Part shown: positions 29,713-33,197 of the stretch, piece after piece | How the letters are laid out: the number at the start of each line of letters is the position of its first letter | Numbering within the stretch: position 1 is the first letter of the stretch | The notes under the pieces: generated by a model | Databases searched by the model: none | What the model was told of the DNA's origin: nothing | What the model saw: the letters and a program-made list of their open reading frames with translations, nothing else | Origin: Patescibacteria group bacterium | GTDB taxonomy: Bacteria > Patescibacteriota > Patescibacteriia > Patescibacteriales > JAQTRU01 | Length of the DNA: 33,197 nucleotides | Direction: 5' to 3' | Assembly: GCA_028716725.1 (NCBI GenBank) | Contig: JAQUPG010000003.1 | Coordinates: 75,512 to 108,708 of the forward strand | Made by a program: the position numbers and the translations under genes

Positions 29713-29803
29713 ATGAAGTTAGTTAAATAGTTAGATAGTTAAGTAGTTAATTAGTTAGGCAGGAGTTTCAAAACTATTTAACTAATTAACTAAGCAACTA
29801 ACA
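29713..29803. repeat. AT-rich palindrome made of TAGTTAA units upstream of comM
   Basis: Several TAGTTA(A) units (29716-29757) are answered by complementary TTAACTA(A) units (29770-29801). It forms the whole leader of comM up to two bases before the ATG region and resembles the palindrome at 1588-1690. Confidence 0.7.
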
Positions 29804-29804
29804 C

Positions 29805-31325
29805 ATGTCTTCAAAAATAATATCGGCGGCCGTGGTTGGCCTGGAAGCGGAACTGGTGGAGGTGGAAGCGGATACGGGCGGCGGGCAGCTGGGCGCTTTT
29901 GCGATTGTCGGCCTGCCGGACGCGGCGGTTTCGGAATCAAAGGAAAGAGTAAGAAGCGCCATAAAGAATTCCGGCTTTTCTTTCCCAAAAATAAAAGTGA
30001 CGGTTAACCTAGCGCCGGCGGATTTAAAAAAATACGGGCCGAGTTATGATTTGCCCATTGCCGTAAGCGTTTTAGTGAAAACAGGCAAAATTTTATTGCC
30101 CGACGACAGCGAAAAAATGCTTTTTGTCGGGGAACTGGCCTTGTCCGGCCAGGTGCGTTCCGTTAACGGCGTTTTGCCGATTGCCATAAAGGCAGGACAA
30201 GCCGGCATAAAAACCATTTTCGTGCCTAAAGAAAACGCGCCTGAAGCTAAGCTGGTAAAAGAATTGGAAGTTATTCCGCTTGATGATTTAGGCCAGCTGG
30301 CCAGGCATTTAAACGGAGAGAAAGCGGTTCCTCCGGCCGGCTACAAAGAATTTGATTTTTTCAATGAAAAAATTTTTTCCGACATGGCTCATGTCCGGGG
30401 CCAGGAGCAGGCCAAGCGGGCCGTGGAAATCGCCGCGGCCGGGGCCCATAATGTTTTAATGTTCGGTCCGCCGGGTTCGGGCAAAACTTTAATTGCCCGG
30501 ACCATTCCCTCTATTCTCCCCAATCTGATTTTGGAAGAAGCTTTAGAGATAACTAAAATTTACAGTGTGGCCGGCCAGCTGCCGGCCGAAACAGCCCTGC
30601 TTACCACCCGTCCGTTTCGTTCTCCCCATCATACGGCTTCGGGCGTGGCTTTGGTCGGCGGCGGTACGTGGCCCAGGCCAGGCGAAATTTCCTTGGCTCA
30701 TCGGGGTGTTCTTTTTTTGGATGAATTTGGGGAATTTCCCCGCCAGGTTCTGGAAAACCTGCGCCAGCCCCTGGAAGACGGAATTATAAATGTGAGCCGG
30801 GCGGCGGGAAATTTAAGATTTCCGGCTAAGTTTATTTTAGTGGCGGCCATGAATCCCTGCCCTTGCGGTTTTTACGGGGATAAAGAAAGGCAATGCACCT
30901 GCGCCTCGGGCCAGATTATAAATTATCGTAAAAGAATTTCCGGCCCGATTATTGACCGCATTGACCTTCATATTGAAGTGCCGCGTTTGAAATTTGACAA
31001 ATTAACCAGTGAGGCAAGGGGGGAAACCTCGGAGGCTATAAAAGTAAGGATTGAAGCGGCGCGAAAAATCCAGGCCGAGAGATTTAAAGATACGCCTTTT
31101 ATTACAAACTCGGAAATGAACTCGGAAGCGGTAAAAGATTTTTGCCAGATTGATGATTCTTCCTACCAGCTTCTGCGCTCGGCAGTTGACCAAATGCATT
31201 TGTCCGCCCGGGCTTATTTTCGGATTTTAAAACTGGGCCGGACAATTGCGGATTTAGCCGGGGAAGAGAAAATTTTAACTCCGCATATTGCCGAAGCCCT
31301 GCAGTATCGGCCGAGAGTGGAGTAA
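29805..31325 (+). CDS. comM: ComM/YifB-family Mg-chelatase-like AAA+ ATPase
   Basis: The 506 residues begin with the ComM N-terminal domain (VEVEADTGGGQLGAFAIVGL, PDAAVSESKERVRSAIKNSG), then the AAA+ core: Walker A GPPGSGKT (221-228), FRSPHHTASGVALVGGG, Walker B-like GVLFLDEFGEF, and the zinc-like MNPCPCGFYGD...CTC. ComM is a hexameric helicase that promotes branch migration in natural transformation. CPR bacteria are thought to take up DNA with type IV pili, so this fits. The preceding palindrome is part of its leader. Standard length. Confidence 0.95.
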   Translation: MSSKIISAAVVGLEAELVEVEADTGGGQLGAFAIVGLPDAAVSESKERVRSAIKNSGFSFPKIKVTVNLAPADLKKYGPSYDLPIAVSVLVKTGKILLPDDSEKMLFVGELALSGQVRSVNGVLPIAIKAGQAGIKTIFVPKENAPEAKLVKELEVIPLDDLGQLARHLNGEKAVPPAGYKEFDFFNEKIFSDMAHVRGQEQAKRAVEIAAAGAHNVLMFGPPGSGKTLIARTIPSILPNLILEEALEITKIYSVAGQLPAETALLTTRPFRSPHHTASGVALVGGGTWPRPGEISLAHRGVLFLDEFGEFPRQVLENLRQPLEDGIINVSRAAGNLRFPAKFILVAAMNPCPCGFYGDKERQCTCASGQIINYRKRISGPIIDRIDLHIEVPRLKFDKLTSEARGETSEAIKVRIEAARKIQAERFKDTPFITNSEMNSEAVKDFCQIDDSSYQLLRSAVDQMHLSARAYFRILKLGRTIADLAGEEKILTPHIAEALQYRPRVE

Positions 31326-31329
31326 AAAA

Positions 31330-31362
31330 AATTATCAATTTTCAATTATCAATTTTCAATTA
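31330..31362. repeat. Tandem TATCAATTTTCAAT repeat after comM
   Basis: ATTATCAATTTTCAATT is repeated directly with a 17-base period just after the comM stop. Low-complexity AT repeat, possibly a remnant of the dispersed type seen at 15148-15275. Confidence 0.6.
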
Positions 31363-31378
31363 ATTTTTAAGTAAAAAA

Positions 31379-31406
31379 ACGGCGGGTTTTTTGGCTCGCC
31401 GTTTTT
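31379..31406. terminator. Terminator between convergent comM and zinc-ribbon genes
   Basis: ACGGCG (31379-31384) pairs with CGCCGT (31397-31402) and is followed by five Ts; an A-run on the left lets it work on both strands. Confidence 0.75.
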
Positions 31407-31434
31407 GCATCAGGAAAGATCTTAGTCGCGTTTT

Positions 31435-31890
31435 TCAAATGTTCATTTTTTCAGCCAGTTCCGGATATTCCCTGGAGAATTTTTTTTCTAACCCGACTCT
31501 GGCGGAAGTCATAAAAATCAGCAGGGCGGAAAGAACGAAGAGAAGCGATAAATTTAAAAAGAAATAATCCAGTTCAAAATCAGTATAGCAGTTTATTAAG
31601 AGATAAATCATAAGCAACATTAAGGTGACCGAAAAGAAACGGCCCCCTTTTCCCAATCTCGCAGAATACTTATTGAGGAAAAGGAAGGACCAGAATCCGA
31701 GTTTTTCATTTATAAAGTTATCTCTTGCTTCCTCCGCTTCTCTCATTTCCGTCAAACAAATTCCCGCTTCGACGACTTCAATCCGTTCCATTTTTCCGCA
31801 TTTTGGGCATTTTTTTAGAAAAGAACACCCACAATTACTGCAAAAATTGTCTAAACTTCCAATTTCGTGTTGGCACCCCGGGCATTTCAT
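31435..31890 (-). CDS. Zinc-ribbon membrane protein, unknown function
   Basis: Residues 3-31 hold three CxxC knuckles (Cys-3/6, 17/20, 28/31) of a double zinc ribbon. Residues about 85-105 (FFSVTLMLLMIYLLINCY) and 110-130 (YFFLNLSLLFVLSALLIFM) are two membrane helices, so the zinc ribbon probably faces the cytoplasm. Start supported by AAAGGA seven bases upstream. Similar small zinc-ribbon/TM proteins are widespread; role unknown. It stands alone. Confidence 0.75.
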   Translation of the reverse strand: MKCPGCQHEIGSLDNFCSNCGCSFLKKCPKCGKMERIEVVEAGICLTEMREAEEARDNFINEKLGFWSFLFLNKYSARLGKGGRFFSVTLMLLMIYLLINCYTDFELDYFFLNLSLLFVLSALLIFMTSARVGLEKKFSREYPELAEKMNI

Positions 31891-32062
31891 GGTCGTTTCC
31901 TTTCGTTTAGTGTTTTTTGGAGACTATTGTTTTGTCAACGAACTCATTCAATTTTTAATATATAATTATAAAACAAATTATATAAATCGTCAATTATTTT
32001 GATATTAATATACCTATTTTTAGCTAATTTTAGATAGTTTTATTATTAATTCGTCAAAAATA

Positions 32063-32091
32063 TTGACAATTTTAAAAATATTTGCTATCCT
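32063..32091 (+). promoter_or_regulatory. Promoter of the TrmB-family gene
   Basis: -35 TTGACA (32063-32068) and -10 TATCCT (32086-32091) are 17 bases apart. The start would fall near 32098, at the edge of the palindrome. The rest of the 314-base gap from 31891 is AT-rich with nothing else I recognise. Confidence 0.7.
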
Positions 32092-32101
32092 GTGTATATG
32101 G

Positions 32102-32206
32102 ACCCCGTTAGAGATAATTGGAAACAATAGCTTTCTTAATCGAAAATTTTGAACCAATTATTTGGCGGGGTTTATTATGAAAATAATTATTAATCTCTAA
32201 CGGGGT
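32102..32206. repeat. Palindrome with arms at the TrmB-family start codon
   Basis: ACCCCGTTAGAGAT (32102-32115) and ATCTCTAACGGGGT (32193-32206) are exact complements; ATAATTGG / CCAATTAT nest inside. The right arm overlaps the GTG start at 32205. Its end is the same CCCGTTAGA core as the repeat around the first GIY-YIG gene. Confidence 0.88.
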
Positions 32207-32948
32207 GGACGAAACTTTATTAAAACTTTTAGAGCAATCCGGCTTTACAAAGAAAGAAGCCTTGGTTTATTTGGCTTTGCTTGAAGTTGGGCAAGGCCGG
32301 GTAGTAGAAATTGCAAAAAAAACCGAGCTTAAGCGCTCGATTATTTATGTTATTTTGGAAAGCTTAATAAAAAGAGGATATATTAGCGAAATCCCCAATA
32401 AAAAAATAAATACTTATCAGGCCATTGACCCTTCGGTTATTTTGAAGAAATTGCAGATAACTACCAAAGATTTTTCCGAGATGCTTCCGTTTTTAAGGAC
32501 TTTGTCTAGTAAAGGCAAAAAAAGGCCGAAAATTACTTATCATGAAACTAAAGAAGGAATCTGGAATACTTATGAGGAAATGAGCCAGACTGCCACCCCC
32601 CTTTTTATTACTTCGCATACAAGAATTAAGAGGCATTTTCCTAATGGGGTTGACAAATGGCTGGCCGGTTTGAAAAGCGGAGTTTATAAATTCAGGAGCG
32701 ACAATCTTGTACCGGAAACCGAGGAAGAAATAAAAATCGGAAAAGAATTTTTAAAATTGGGCCAGAAAGTAAGAGTTTTGTCGGAGCTTCAAGGTATGAA
32801 TATGGATTTTGCGATTTTTAATAATAAACTAGCCATTACTTCCTTAGAAGATGAACCCTTTATCGTTATTATTGAGTCGGAAGAATTAGTTAAATCCATG
32901 CGCCCGATTTTTGAAATTGCCTGGCAGAAAGGCAGGGAGATAAAATAA
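32205..32948 (+). CDS. TrmB-family transcriptional regulator
   Basis: Residues 8-70 are a winged helix (EQSGFTKKEALVYLALLEVG, VVEIAKKTELKRSIIYVILE, SLIKRGYISEIPNKKINTYQ), matching TrmB regulators, which in archaea control sugar ABC transporters. The C-terminal part (about 105-247) has the TrmB-type ligand/PLD-like fold region (KITYHETKEGIWNTYEEMSQ, NMDFAIFNNKLAITSLEDEP). 247 residues, normal for the short forms. It starts with GTG, located in the right arm of a palindrome. The following gene is a solute-binding lipoprotein, so it probably regulates that uptake system. Confidence 0.9.
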   Translation: MDETLLKLLEQSGFTKKEALVYLALLEVGQGRVVEIAKKTELKRSIIYVILESLIKRGYISEIPNKKINTYQAIDPSVILKKLQITTKDFSEMLPFLRTLSSKGKKRPKITYHETKEGIWNTYEEMSQTATPLFITSHTRIKRHFPNGVDKWLAGLKSGVYKFRSDNLVPETEEEIKIGKEFLKLGQKVRVLSELQGMNMDFAIFNNKLAITSLEDEPFIVIIESEELVKSMRPIFEIAWQKGREIK

Positions 32949-32978
32949 TTTACTATTTTTCTTTGTATTTGCTATAAT
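32949..32978 (+). promoter_or_regulatory. Possible promoter of the solute-binding protein gene
   Basis: TTTACT (32949-32954) and TATAAT (32973-32978) are 18 bases apart. The -10 is perfect, the -35 weak, which would suit a regulated promoter. Confidence 0.45.
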
Positions 32979-33004
32979 ATTAATATAATATTCACTATTA
33001 ACCT

Positions 33005-33197
33005 ATGAGGAATAAATTACTTATTTTATTACTTATTTTTTCTTTCCTTTTAACCTCAGGTTTCGGCTGCAAGGGAGCGGACCAGGCCACCCAGCAGGCG
33101 ATGCAGCCGGTTACTTTAAATTACTGGCGGGTTTGGGACGGTCCGGACGCTTTTTCCGAAATAATAGCTAATTATAAGGCTCTCCACCCCTATATAA
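33005..33197 (+). CDS. Extracellular solute-binding lipoprotein (5' part)
   Basis: The first 64 residues are visible: a signal peptide (MRNKLLILLLIFSFLLTSGF) ending in a lipobox-like GFGC, then LNYWRVWDGPDAFSEIIANY, typical of the N-terminus of sugar-binding proteins of ABC transporters (SBP family 1). The frame is open to the window end. Directly preceded by a TrmB-family regulator, so sugar uptake control is likely. The transporter parts lie outside. Confidence 0.75.
   Translation, partial: MRNKLLILLLIFSFLLTSGFGCKGADQATQQAMQPVTLNYWRVWDGPDAFSEIIANYKALHPYI

Overview
The window looks like a piece of a Patescibacteria (Candidate Phyla Radiation) chromosome, probably of the Parcubacteria/Falkowbacteria type. 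This is inferred from the low-GC, lysine-rich proteins, the very compact layout, the small SMC protein, the archaeal-type cytidylate kinase, the stand-alone PEP-synthase-like domains, and many short palindromic repeats, including the one that gives small proteins an N-terminal MNPVRN. TGA is used as a stop, so the code is the standard bacterial one. No rRNA, CRISPR array or transposase was seen.

Layout. Positions 1-2950 hold a truncated P63C-domain gene and the minus-strand translation genes rpsP, khpA and trmD, with a promoter and a structured leader between rpsP and khpA. Positions 3103-12596 hold a plus-strand array of six paralogous proteins that each end in the phosphohistidine 'swivel' domain of PEP-utilising enzymes. 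Two of them start with a DNA-binding domain, and a GIY-YIG nuclease gene and a HAD gene sit among them. Positions 12698-15079 add a DUF559 nuclease gene between inverted repeats, a GC-richer histidine-phosphatase-like gene, a small unknown gene, and a free-standing PEP-synthase ATP-binding domain. Positions 15345-18627 carry rpsO, a NYN-domain gene and pnp on the minus strand, and 18878-19823 a Panacea-type toxin-antitoxin candidate.

Positions 20083-23954 contain tRNA-Asp, an attenuator-like leader in front of a queuosine-precursor-type transporter and a CofE-like ligase, then a TraR/DksA zinc-finger protein, lspA and two unknown proteins. Positions 23986-26235 (minus) hold tsaE, tRNA-Val with broken tRNA-Val copies around a second GIY-YIG gene, tRNA-Leu, rplS and a cytidylate kinase. 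Positions 26414-33197 hold smc, a Cys-repeat lipoprotein, comM, a zinc-ribbon membrane protein, a TrmB-family regulator and the start of a solute-binding lipoprotein.

The most unusual content is the swivel-domain array at 3103-15079. PEP synthase joins an ATP-grasp domain, a phosphohistidine swivel and a PEP/pyruvate barrel in one chain. Here the ATP-grasp is one protein, the His-bearing swivels are spread over six, no barrel is seen, two swivel proteins carry HTH domains, and two possible phosphatases lie nearby. I infer a dispersed phosphohistidine relay that could reach DNA; only the domain content and the order are seen directly.
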